Numbered from the stretch's first letter, positions 1 through 5,002 are shown. The stretch is DNA of 7,501 nucleotides from an uncultured Nitrososphaerota archaeon (GCA_934869045.1 CAKXAF010000126.1:1-7501), one strand, 5' to 3'. Numbers and translations: made by a program. The notes: generated by a model not told the origin, from the letters alone.

Positions 1-1
1 G

Positions 2-406
2 ATCAAGCTGGCCTTTGCCAAGCTCTTCGGCTCCCCGGCCAATCTTCTTCTCCTGGACGAGCCCACCAATTATCTGGATATGCCGGCCATTGAAGCGCTC
101 CAGGAGATGATCCGGGAGTACGAAGGCGCCATCCTTTTCGTCTCCCACGACCGCGCCTTTGCCGATGCGTGTGCGGGGCGGACACTCCGCTTTTCAGAGG
201 GAAAGCTGCTGCTCTCCCAAGGCGGACCCACGGCTCTCCAGTCGGAGAAGGCGCCCAGCCCATCCATGTCCAGGGCGGTTCTTGATCTGCGTCTGGCTGA
301 GGTCATCGCCCGGCTGTCCGCTCCGAATTGCCCGGATAAAGAGCCGCTGGAAGCACAGTTTCAGGAGCTTCTCCGGCAAAAACAGGCCCTGGAAGCACAG
401 AAATAA
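2..406 (+). CDS. ABC-F family ATP-binding protein, C-terminal fragment (5' end outside window)
   Basis: This is the last 134 residues of an ABC-F ATPase, a soluble twin-ABC protein that acts on the ribosome; some members give antibiotic resistance by ribosome protection. The fragment opens just after where the LSGG signature of the second ABC domain should lie (IKLAFAKLF). It continues with a textbook ABC-F Walker B/D-loop, LLLLDEPTNYLD (residues 15-26, catalytic Glu20), and the H-loop SHDR with His49. After the ATPase core comes a roughly 70-residue tail ending in a charged, probably helical stretch rich in Leu, Glu and Gln. A similar tail is seen in resistance-like ABC-F proteins, but this does not settle the subfamily. 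The TAA stop is at 404-406. Membrane segments are absent, as expected. The family call is firm; an antibiotic substrate or resistance role is only a possibility because the linker and first domain are outside the window. Confidence 0.92.
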   Translation: MKLAFAKLFGSPANLLLLDEPTNYLDMPAIEALQEMIREYEGAILFVSHDRAFADACAGRTLRFSEGKLLLSQGGPTALQSEKAPSPSMSRAVLDLRLAEVIARLSAPNCPDKEPLEAQFQELLRQKQALEAQK

Positions 407-438
407 AAACAACGGCCCGGGGCGTACATCCCGGGCCG
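407..438. terminator. Convergent, probably bidirectional intrinsic terminator
   Basis: A perfect 9-bp GC-rich stem (CGGCCCGGG at 413-421 with CCCGGGCCG at 430-438) encloses an 8-base loop. Read on the minus strand it is followed by a U-rich tail (TTGTTTTTATTT), so it fits best as the terminator of the HAD-GNAT gene that ends at 523. On the plus strand it starts 7 bases after the ABC-F stop codon and is followed by a pyrimidine-rich but not T-rich stretch, so it may also stop that transcript less efficiently. The rest of the gap, 439-522, shows nothing I recognise. Confidence 0.72.
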
Positions 439-522
439 CTTCCTTCCATCCAGAACAGGACAATGGTAAAATTTACTGCCCCTATTAAAAGCACAATTTT
501 GGAGTTTACAGTTCGCCGCGTT

Positions 523-1740
523 TTACAAATCTTTCCGCATGGGATAATGGGGGATCCCCACCTCCTGAAATTCGCCGCCGGTTTCCTCAAAGCCCATCTT
601 TTTATAAAAGCCCAGCGCCGTTTTCCGGGCGTGAATCAAAATGGCGGACGCATCCATCTCCCGGGCGCAGGCTTCGGCAAACCCTGCCATCGCCCGGCCA
701 ATCCCACAGCCGCGGTATTTCTCCCGAACCGCTACCTGCGCCATCCGTACCGCCTTCGCATCAGGCCGGAGCACCATACAGCCAACCAGATAGTTCCCGT
801 CAAAAGCCCCGATATGCCGGAAATCTCCTTCGCCAGATAAATCGTCATCGGCAATGCTCCGCCCAATGGGGCGGCGGAGCACTTCGTCCCGCAAAGCCAG
901 TTCGGCCTCATATTCTTCGCTTCCAAACGCAATCTCCCGGCACTCCGGCTGAAAAGGCAGCCCCATCCGTTCCCGGATGATCCGGATCACCCCATTTTCA
1001 TCGTTGGAAGGCGCTTCAAACCGGGCGGCCGCCTTCAGCTCCGGATGGGCATTGGCCATGGCGTAGCTGTAACGACAGCTTCTCATCATTTCCAAATCAT
1101 TGAGATAATCCCCAAAGGCCATGGTTTCCTCAAAAGTAACGCCGTAGAGCTTTTCCAGGGCTAACAGAGCGCTGCCCTTGCTGACGTGCTTCTCCATGAC
1201 ATCCACCCAGTGCTCCCCGGAAAGCGTCACAGAAAACCCTTCCCGCAGCGCATCCAGGGCCTTCCAACTGTTTTCCTCCGCTGAAAAGCGGTCATAGACC
1301 GCGACCTTGCAAATCCGGTCGTCAACCGTTCGGAAATCATCGACAATTTTATACTTTTTATAATATATCGCAACATTACACAAAAGCTCCGGGTCCCTGC
1401 TGTCAATATACGCAGAATGGACCCCACACAGTACCGCGTAAGCGCCGGATACCTTACGGACCGCCTCCGCAACCGCCTGGTAATCCTCTGCCGGCATCCC
1501 ATCAAGAAAAATTGGCTTACCCCGCTCAAAGACCATGGTGCCGTTTTCACTGAGAAAGGTCACCTGATCCTGGATCCCCTCAAACTGATCAGCCAGATTG
1601 TAATACTGCCGCCCGCTCGCCACCACGAACCGGACGCCCTGTTCCCGCAGGGCTTTCACCAACGCAAACAGCCCTCGGGGCAACCGCTTCCGGCTGTCCA
1701 GCAGCGTTCCGTCCATATCAGCGGCAATCATACGGATCAT
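523..1740 (-). CDS. Fusion protein: Cof-type HAD-IIB phosphatase + GNAT N-acetyltransferase
   Basis: One uninterrupted 405-residue frame joins two enzymes. Residues 1 to about 260 form a Cof/HAD-IIB phosphatase: motif I DMDGTLLD with nucleophile Asp8 and acid Asp10, motif II ASGRQ with Ser42, Lys188 in VSKGSAL, and motif IV FGDYLNDLEM with Asp211 and Asp215. The long insert between motifs II and III is the C2 cap. Such enzymes dephosphorylate small phosphometabolites such as sugar phosphates, pyridoxal phosphate or FMN; the substrate is unknown here. Residues about 265-405 form a GNAT domain with the acetyl-CoA loop RGCGIGRA (343-350) and the C-terminal signature GFYKKMGF...GIPHYPM, close to the ElaA/YjcF type. 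All key residues of both halves are present, so neither half looks decayed. ATG at 1740 is chosen because AGGAGG (1748-1753) lies about 7 bases upstream; ATG at 1731 is less well placed. The gene lies just downstream of the folT terminator. Confidence 0.92.
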   Translation of the reverse strand: MIRMIAADMDGTLLDSRKRLPRGLFALVKALREQGVRFVVASGRQYYNLADQFEGIQDQVTFLSENGTMVFERGKPIFLDGMPAEDYQAVAEAVRKVSGAYAVLCGVHSAYIDSRDPELLCNVAIYYKKYKIVDDFRTVDDRICKVAVYDRFSAEENSWKALDALREGFSVTLSGEHWVDVMEKHVSKGSALLALEKLYGVTFEETMAFGDYLNDLEMMRSCRYSYAMANAHPELKAAARFEAPSNDENGVIRIIRERMGLPFQPECREIAFGSEEYEAELALRDEVLRRPIGRSIADDDLSGEGDFRHIGAFDGNYLVGCMVLRPDAKAVRMAQVAVREKYRGCGIGRAMAGFAEACAREMDASAILIHARKTALGFYKKMGFEETGGEFQEVGIPHYPMRKDL

Positions 1741-1757
1741 AATGTGCCCTCCTCAAC

Positions 1758-1790
1758 AAAAAACCGGGCAATCATCCCCTTGCCCGGTTT
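1758..1790 (-). terminator. Intrinsic terminator of the folT gene, abutting the next gene's RBS
   Basis: A perfect 10-bp inverted repeat (AAACCGGGCA at 1761-1770, TGCCCGGTTT at 1781-1790) has a 10-base loop. On the minus strand the stem ends in a T run of six (1758-1763) and continues TTTGTTG. It begins 6 bases after the folT-type stop codon, as expected for its terminator. The AGGAGG ribosome binding site of the downstream HAD-GNAT gene starts only four bases after this T run, leaving no room for a promoter between them. Confidence 0.85.
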
Positions 1791-1796
1791 GCAGAA

Positions 1797-2492
1797 TTAT
1801 TTCAAATGAATTCGGTAGTAGCTGTAAAACGCCACAGCGGCTGCCGAGACAAGGGTCAGGACAATCAGTCCGATCACATGCCGTTTGGTAAACCGCAGTT
1901 TTTCCTGATTCCCATAAGTGAATCCCATACGATTTGTAATCGGCCGCATAACATTGAGAAAGAGAAGCAATAAAAAGGATTCCGCCGGAAACAGACAGAG
2001 GTTTTTGATGACCCGAGGCAACGCTAAAAAGGCATAATCCCCTCCTAAAACCATCCGGTTATATAAGACGAGCAAAGCGGGATTTAAAATCAGGTTGCAG
2101 ATGACCATTACCGAAAACCGCGAAAGCAACACACGCCATGCGGTCAATTTGGTCCGATACAGGAACAGTGCAAAAATCAGCGAGCTAGTCATTTCCACAA
2201 AAATAAATGGAAAAAAATAGGGGCCAACCGGAAACAGCATACATCCAAGCGTATCGGTTATCATGGCAGCCAACAATGCGACAATCGGCCCAAACACCAT
2301 TGCGCCCAGTGCATTCACAAAAAAACCGGTTGTAATGTTCAAATAGGGCCCAACAGGTATTTCAACTGCTTTAAGTACGACCCGCAGCACAATCATCATG
2401 GCGGCAAAAGCCAAAATAAGCGGTTTCTTCAGTTCCAGACAGGCGCTCCGCCAATATTCGCCGCTGAAAGGGGTTGTGTATAATGTTTTCAT
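1797..2492 (-). CDS. folT: ECF transporter S component, folate family (FolT-type)
   Basis: This 231-residue integral membrane protein is the substrate-binding S subunit of an energy-coupling factor vitamin importer. Hydrophobic helices are visible at roughly 24-42, 52-82, 92-112, 120-146, 158-183 and 205-224. The stretch around residues 46-100, PVGPYLNITTGFFVNALGAMVFGP...GPYFFPFIFVEMTSS, matches the folate-family S-component pattern. No EcfA/EcfA'/EcfT genes are in the window, so it probably shares a module encoded elsewhere. Specificity is supported independently by the THF riboswitch in its leader. ATG at 2492 is set by AAGGAGG at 2502-2508, with about 9 bases spacing. At 231 residues it is longer than my expectation for FolT (about 170-190); the extra length is an N-terminal stretch of about 20 residues and a C-terminal tail with a further predicted helix. 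The coding sequence looks AT-richer than its neighbours. Family call strong; folate as substrate well supported but not proven. Confidence 0.9.
   Translation of the reverse strand: MKTLYTTPFSGEYWRSACLELKKPLILAFAAMMIVLRVVLKAVEIPVGPYLNITTGFFVNALGAMVFGPIVALLAAMITDTLGCMLFPVGPYFFPFIFVEMTSSLIFALFLYRTKLTAWRVLLSRFSVMVICNLILNPALLVLYNRMVLGGDYAFLALPRVIKNLCLFPAESFLLLLFLNVMRPITNRMGFTYGNQEKLRFTKRHVIGLIVLTLVSAAAVAFYSYYRIHLK
1799..1828 (-). promoter_or_regulatory. Weak candidate promoter for the HAD-GNAT gene, inside the folT 3' end
   Basis: On the minus strand TTTACA (1823-1828, five of six matches to the -35 consensus) is separated by 18 bases from TGAAAT (1799-1804, four of six matches to -10). A start near 1792 would place the terminator-like hairpin at the very 5' end of the message. 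The match is modest and could be chance. It is listed because the HAD-GNAT gene otherwise has no visible promoter between itself and the folT terminator. Confidence 0.25.
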
Positions 2493-2501
2493 TCTTCCTT
2501 A

Positions 2502-2545
2502 CCTCCTTGCAGATATGACTCTCGTAGCCACATACCTGCAGGAGG
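2502..2545 (-). promoter_or_regulatory. Shine-Dalgarno sequestering hairpin of the folT leader
   Basis: On the minus strand CCUCCU (2540-2545) is fully complementary to the folT Shine-Dalgarno AGGAGG (2502-2507). The stem continues inward past a single bulged A with GCAG/CUGC and then GUAUG/CAUAU, giving about 15 base pairs in total and a 13-base loop. This would hide the ribosome binding site, as expected for the expression platform of a translation-controlling riboswitch. A competing fold is possible just upstream (GUACC at 2557-2561 with GGUAU at 2533-2537, enclosing GGGGA/UCCCC), which would use part of the same bases. The pairing is seen in sequence; its coupling to ligand binding is inferred. 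Confidence 0.72.
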
Positions 2546-2563
2546 GGATGCTCCCCGGTACAT

Positions 2564-2666
2564 AGCAGCGGGATGCGGGCTCCGCACCGCAAGCCGTTTC
2601 CGGCTTTTCGTCCGCCTGACAACTCCCTGTTCAGACGGCACTTAACGCGCGATGCCCTACTCTGCT
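2564..2666 (-). promoter_or_regulatory. Tetrahydrofolate (THF) riboswitch aptamer
   Basis: The minus strand shows the conserved blocks of the THF riboswitch class in the right order: AGAGUAG directly after the P1 5' strand, then CGCGUUAAGUG, ACGAA, GCGGUG and GCAUCCCGCUGC at the 3' end. Helices can be drawn: P1 AGCAG (2662-2666) with CUGCU (2564-2568); P2 from GGGC and CGC with GCG and GCCC; P3 GCCGUCUG with CAGGCGG; and a short P4 AGCCG-GAAA-CGGCU capped by a GNRA loop. It lies between a good promoter and a folate-transporter gene, the genomic context known for this class. By family knowledge it binds reduced folates and lowers expression of the uptake gene when they are plentiful. The first aptamer base is only a few bases after the predicted transcription start. 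Recognition is from memory of the consensus; a covariance-model search would confirm it. Confidence 0.93.
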
Positions 2667-2676
2667 TTTCCACTTT

Positions 2677-2705
2677 ATTTTACCATAGTTTCCCGCTGAT
2701 GTCCA
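2677..2705 (-). promoter_or_regulatory. Sigma-A-type promoter for the riboswitch-folT transcript
   Basis: On the minus strand TGGACA (2700-2705, five of six matches to TTGACA) and TAAAAT (2677-2682, five of six to TATAAT) are separated by exactly 17 bases. The predicted start near 2670 is immediately upstream of the THF aptamer, which begins at 2666. Confidence 0.82.
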
Positions 2706-2714
2706 GATGCCCGC

Positions 2715-2736
2715 AAAAAAAAGGCGAAATTTTGCC
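2715..2736 (-). terminator. Possible weak terminator downstream of the GNAT gene
   Basis: On the minus strand a short near-palindrome GGCAAAATTTCGCC (2723-2736) is followed by a run of eight T (2715-2722). The stem is short and contains an A-C mismatch, so termination is uncertain, but the T run and its place between the GNAT stop (2826) and the folT promoter make it the best candidate. The rest of 2737-2825 shows no stronger hairpin with a T run. Confidence 0.35.
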
Positions 2737-2825
2737 CCCTGCATAAAAAACGCCCGGCCTGCTAAAAGAGTTTGGCGCCTGCCCAATATCGCACGTCAAA
2801 TCTTCCTCAAAAAGACAGCGGCTGA

Positions 2826-3257
2826 TCAAGACCGGCCCAGCTCTTTCACCATATCCACGTGGGGACAATGCTCGTCCAGATACTCGCCTGAAACCGATCG
2901 GTATCCCTGCTTTTCGTAAAACCCTTTGGCCTGCAGCTGAGCTGACAGGACCATCCGTTTCCCGCCGGAATCCCTGGCCCGGCGTTCTGCTTCTGCCAGA
3001 ACCCGGCTGCCCAGATCCCGGCCGCGGCGGTCCTGCACCACAGCGATCCGCCCTACATGCCAGCTGCCGTCCTGCTCCGGAAACAGCCGTGCGCAGGCTA
3101 CGGCCCGGCCGTCCTCGTACAGCACCAGATGGTCGCAGCTATTGTCCCGCTCGTCAAACTCACCCCGGAATCCCTGCTCCTTCATAAAAACGGCTTCCCG
3201 GATGAAAAAAGCGTCCTCCAGATTCTGCGGATTCCGCAGCCATTTATAAGTCAGCAT
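2826..3257 (-). CDS. GNAT family N-acetyltransferase (ElaA/YjcF-like)
   Basis: A 143-residue single-domain GNAT enzyme, the usual size for the family, predicted to be cytosolic and to transfer acetyl from acetyl-CoA to an unknown amine. Visible landmarks are FIREAVFMKEQGF (18-30), FDERD (34-38), the beta4 strand and acetyl-CoA loop GRIAVVQDRRGRDLGSR (69-85), and the C-terminal block LSAQLQAKGFYEKQGYRSVSGEYLDEHCPHVDM. In the pyrophosphate loop the usual RGxGxG pattern reads R78-G-R-D81-L-G83, so a glycine that is nearly always conserved is Asp here. The GNAT half of the fusion protein at 523-1740 resembles it (FYKKMGF...PHYPM) but keeps the glycines. ATG at 3257 is supported by AGGAGGG about 9 bases upstream. 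It appears to be a single-gene unit with its own candidate promoter. Confidence 0.88.
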   Translation of the reverse strand: MLTYKWLRNPQNLEDAFFIREAVFMKEQGFRGEFDERDNSCDHLVLYEDGRAVACARLFPEQDGSWHVGRIAVVQDRRGRDLGSRVLAEAERRARDSGGKRMVLSAQLQAKGFYEKQGYRSVSGEYLDEHCPHVDMVKELGRS

Positions 3258-3280
3258 ATCCTCTCGCCCTCCTGTGGCAG

Positions 3281-3298
3281 TCCTCCCTTCCGGGAGGA
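3281..3298 (-). repeat. Hairpin with GGAA tetraloop in the leader of the GNAT gene
   Basis: A perfect 7-bp inverted repeat, TCCTCCC/GGGAGGA, closes a four-base loop (GGAA on the minus strand, a GNRA-type tetraloop). It lies about 25 bases upstream of the GNAT start codon. Its CCUCC arm could alternatively pair with the GNAT ribosome binding site GGAGG. A regulatory role is conjecture. Confidence 0.55.
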
Positions 3299-3314
3299 TG
3301 GTATCAGCATACCA
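3299..3314. repeat. Operator-like dyad overlapping the GNAT promoter -10 box
   Basis: A perfect dyad TGGTAT-N4-ATACCA directly adjoins the GGAA hairpin and overlaps the candidate -10 element at 3306-3311. Perfect 6-bp half-sites covering a -10 box are typical of repressor operators, although no regulator for it is visible nearby. It could also fold as an RNA hairpin. Confidence 0.45.
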
Positions 3315-3334
3315 CAGTCCCTTCCGGATTGCAA
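3306..3334 (-). promoter_or_regulatory. Candidate promoter for the GNAT gene
   Basis: On the minus strand TTGCAA (3329-3334, four of six matches) and TATGCT (3306-3311, four of six) are 17 bases apart, and TGG immediately precedes the -10, giving an extended -10 element. It sits about 50 bases upstream of the GNAT start codon and overlaps the dyad described at 3299-3314. Confidence 0.45.
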
Positions 3335-3367
3335 ACCGGATTTTTCACAAGGTTTTCCGCCCGCTGC

Positions 3368-3401
3368 TTCGTCCTTTCAGATGGTTTTGCCAAAGGACGA
3401 A
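3368..3401. repeat. Orphan 10-bp perfect hairpin between the HAD and GNAT genes
   Basis: TTCGTCCTTT (3368-3377) and AAAGGACGAA (3392-3401) form a perfect inverted repeat with a 14-base loop. Neither strand has a T run on the downstream side, so it is not a typical intrinsic terminator. On the minus strand its first arm overlaps the end of the T run of the weak terminator at 3400-3429, so the two structures would compete. Confidence 0.5.
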
Positions 3402-3429
3402 AAAAGGGATAAAGGAATCAACCTTTGCC
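3400..3429 (-). terminator. Possible intrinsic terminator of the HAD phosphatase gene
   Basis: On the minus strand, 12 bases after the HAD stop codon, AAAGG (3422-3426) pairs with CCUUU (3411-3415) across a 6-base loop. The stem may extend with GG/CC beyond a small internal loop and is followed by a run of six T (3400-3405). The stem is weak and AU-rich, so the call is tentative. Confidence 0.4.
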
Positions 3430-3440
3430 TTAAAGTTTCC

Positions 3441-4094
3441 TTAATTTATCAAGATTTTTTCCAGAGCGGCCAGATCCTCTGCTATAGCGGCGACTCCGGC
3501 CTGCTCCAGCTCCGACCGGTCTCCATAGCCGTACAGGACCCCAGCGCAAGGGATTCCCATCTCCGAAGCGCCCAGGGCATCATGCTCCCGGTCCCCGACC
3601 ATAACCGCGTCCCCCGGCGGAATCCCTGCTTGCTCCAGGACGTAGCGGATGACTTCTCCCTTCCGGACCCGGGTTCCGTCCAGGCAGCTGCCGCCGGCAA
3701 AGGTAAAATATTTGTCCAGCTGAAAGTGGGCCAGAATCCGGCGGGCGAACACCTCCGGCTTGGAGGTTGCCAGATACAGCTGCTTCCCTTGGGACCGAAG
3801 CCGCTTCAGCAGTTCCGGAATTCCCGGATAGACCCGGTTTTCGAAGATCCCCTTCTCCGCAAAATACTCCCGATAGACGCTCACCGCCCGAAGGGACGCT
3901 TCCTCCGTAAAGCCAAAATACTTCACAAAAGAGTCCGTCAGCGGCGGACCGATGAAACAGAGCAGTTCCTCCCGGGAGGAGCTGAGCCCGAAAGCGGCCA
4001 GGGCGTGCTGCACCGAACGGGTAATCCCCTCTGCCGGGTCGGTCAGCGTACCGTCCAGGTCAAATAAAATATGATTTTTCTCCAAAAAGCCCAT
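3441..4094 (-). CDS. HAD superfamily phosphatase, subfamily IA (phosphoglycolate phosphatase / 5'-nucleotidase-like)
   Basis: A 217-residue cytosolic HAD hydrolase with all catalytic motifs: motif I FDLDGTLTD (Asp12 nucleophile, Asp14), motif II ATSKP (Thr110/Ser111), Lys145 in RKGEV, and motif IV VGDREHD (Asp168, Asp172). The helical C1 cap lies between about 20 and 90 and carries FIGPPLTDSF, a pattern I associate with the 5'-nucleotidase/phosphoglycolate-phosphatase-like branch. The likely job is metabolite clean-up by dephosphorylation; the exact substrate cannot be assigned. I chose ATG at 4094 rather than the ATG at 4106. The latter lacks a ribosome binding site, whereas GAGGAG lies just before 4094 (about 4 bases spacing) and overlaps the upstream ATG. 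The gene begins 53 bases after the AAC(3)-type gene with no convincing promoter between, so the two are probably cotranscribed. Confidence 0.9.
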   Translation of the reverse strand: MGFLEKNHILFDLDGTLTDPAEGITRSVQHALAAFGLSSSREELLCFIGPPLTDSFVKYFGFTEEASLRAVSVYREYFAEKGIFENRVYPGIPELLKRLRSQGKQLYLATSKPEVFARRILAHFQLDKYFTFAGGSCLDGTRVRKGEVIRYVLEQAGIPPGDAVMVGDREHDALGASEMGIPCAGVLYGYGDRSELEQAGVAAIAEDLAALEKILIN

Positions 4095-4147
4095 GAAACT
4101 CCTCATTCGTGATTACAAATCGTATATTTTTAAGAAAATCGACAGAT

Positions 4148-4924
4148 TTAAGCCGGATTTGCCGGATCCCGGTCCACAAAATAGTAGGGCTTCTCCTTCA
4201 TGATACGGCTAGCCGTTTCCCACATCCCCGCGGCATCGATGAGAAAGCAGTCCGCGTTCAGGACCTTTCCCCGGGACAGGTATTGGGCGGGCAGCACCGC
4301 TTCCAAACGGTCGTACCGCTGAATCCAAAGGCCTCTGAAATGATGCTGGTAGTGGCGGACCTTACGGATATCGCCGTCCCCCAGGTCCAAGGTGTATTCC
4401 ACCATCTCCCTGGCCAGCGGATAAGGCGCGCCCGCCAGCTCCTCCACACCGTGCATGGAGGTGTTGGGTTCCATACCGCAGCCCAGCATCAGCACCTTTC
4501 CCCCGATTTTCGGGAGCAGCGCCAGAGGGGAGTTGGGTCCTACCGGGGTACTGTCCAGGATATGGTTCCGGGTCAGTTCCTCCGCCCGTTTTCCCCAGGC
4601 GGACACCGAGTGGGAGGGATGGACGCTGCGGATGGTATCCGGCTGGGTGCGGAAAAATTCCGGCAGCGCGCCGACGCAGCACCGGGACTCCCTGTAGGAG
4701 AAATAGTAGGGCGGCTTCGTGCAGACGTCAAAGGTGAAAGCCGGAAAGAGCAAGGTGCCTTCTTCGCTCACCGTCTCCTTCATACTGCGGATCACCGTTT
4801 CGCAGCCACCGTCTACCGGCCCCAGAGCGCGCATGGAGGAATGGGTGAACACCACGTCCCCTTCCCGCAGGCCAAGGCGGCGGAGATCTTCCGAAATCTG
4901 CCGGATGCAGTCATTCTGATTCAT
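4148..4924 (-). CDS. AAC(3)-family aminoglycoside N-acetyltransferase-like protein
   Basis: A 258-residue member of the Antibiotic_NAT fold, cytosolic and acetyl-CoA dependent. Known members acetylate the 3-amino group of aminoglycosides, but several relatives (for example YokD) have no proven antibiotic role. Diagnostic features are GLREGDVVFTHSSMRALG (18-35) followed by VDGG, FPAFTFD (60-66), VHPSHSVSAWG (101-111), TPVGPNSPLALL (126-137), GGKVLMLGCGMEPNTSMHGVEE (141-162) with the family's conserved His158, and a C-terminal PYYFVDRDP block. Two adjacent ATG codons occur (4927 and 4924). AAGGAG at 4932-4937 is 7 bases from the second and only 4 from the first, so 4924 is preferred. The frame stays open upstream to 5038 but would cross the promoter. 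It probably leads a two-gene unit with the HAD phosphatase. The family is clear; actual aminoglycoside resistance is uncertain. Confidence 0.9.
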   Translation of the reverse strand: MNQNDCIRQISEDLRRLGLREGDVVFTHSSMRALGPVDGGCETVIRSMKETVSEEGTLLFPAFTFDVCTKPPYYFSYRESRCCVGALPEFFRTQPDTIRSVHPSHSVSAWGKRAEELTRNHILDSTPVGPNSPLALLPKIGGKVLMLGCGMEPNTSMHGVEELAGAPYPLAREMVEYTLDLGDGDIRKVRHYQHHFRGLWIQRYDRLEAVLPAQYLSRGKVLNADCFLIDAAGMWETASRIMKEKPYYFVDRDPANPA

Positions 4925-4957
4925 CATACGACTCCTTCCCAAGAGGGATTTTCTTAC

Positions 4958-4966
4958 ATTGTACCA
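4958..4966 (-). promoter_or_regulatory. Extended -10 promoter for the AAC(3)-like gene
   Basis: On the minus strand TGG-TACAAT (TACAAT at 4958-4963, five of six matches, with TGN at 4964-4966) forms an extended -10 element about 30 bases upstream of the start codon. No good -35 box lies 16-18 bases upstream (best three of six), which is usual for extended -10 promoters. Confidence 0.6.
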
Positions 4967-4978
4967 TGTCCGTTTTTG

Positions 4979-5002
4979 AAATTCCAGTCCTTGCCGGAAT
5001 TT
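4979..5002. repeat. Inverted repeat in the divergent intergenic region, AAC(3) side
   Basis: AAATTCC (4979-4985) and GGAATTT (4996-5002) form a 7-bp dyad with a 10-base spacer, extendable by one G-U type pair. It lies immediately upstream of the AAC(3) promoter, where the missing -35 box would be, so it could be a regulator site or a chance AT-rich repeat. Confidence 0.4.

Noticed and set aside
463..840. Plus-strand open frame of 125 codons opposite the HAD-GNAT C-terminus
   Set aside because: It lies antisense to the well-supported GNAT domain, has no ribosome binding site, and has no recognisable motif.
2371..2673. Minus-strand frame starting with GTG inside the folT leader
   Set aside because: It reads straight through the THF aptamer and into folT out of frame, and lacks a ribosome binding site. 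The conservation here is RNA structure, not protein.
3321..3345. TCCGG-N8-CCGGA followed by five T on the plus strand, resembling a terminator
   Set aside because: The stem is only 5 bp and no plus-strand gene lies upstream to be terminated. The region fits better as part of the minus-strand GNAT promoter.
3057..4067. Plus-strand open frame (336 codons) opposite the GNAT and HAD genes
   Set aside because: It spans the opposite strand of two unrelated genes and their intergenic region, with low-complexity composition and no motif. It is a shadow frame.
4095..4147. Possible promoter (TATACG/TGTAAT-like boxes) ahead of the HAD phosphatase gene
   Set aside because: AT-rich -10-like words occur, but none has a -35 partner at 16-18 bases, and one would place the start at the ATG itself. 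Cotranscription with the upstream gene is simpler.
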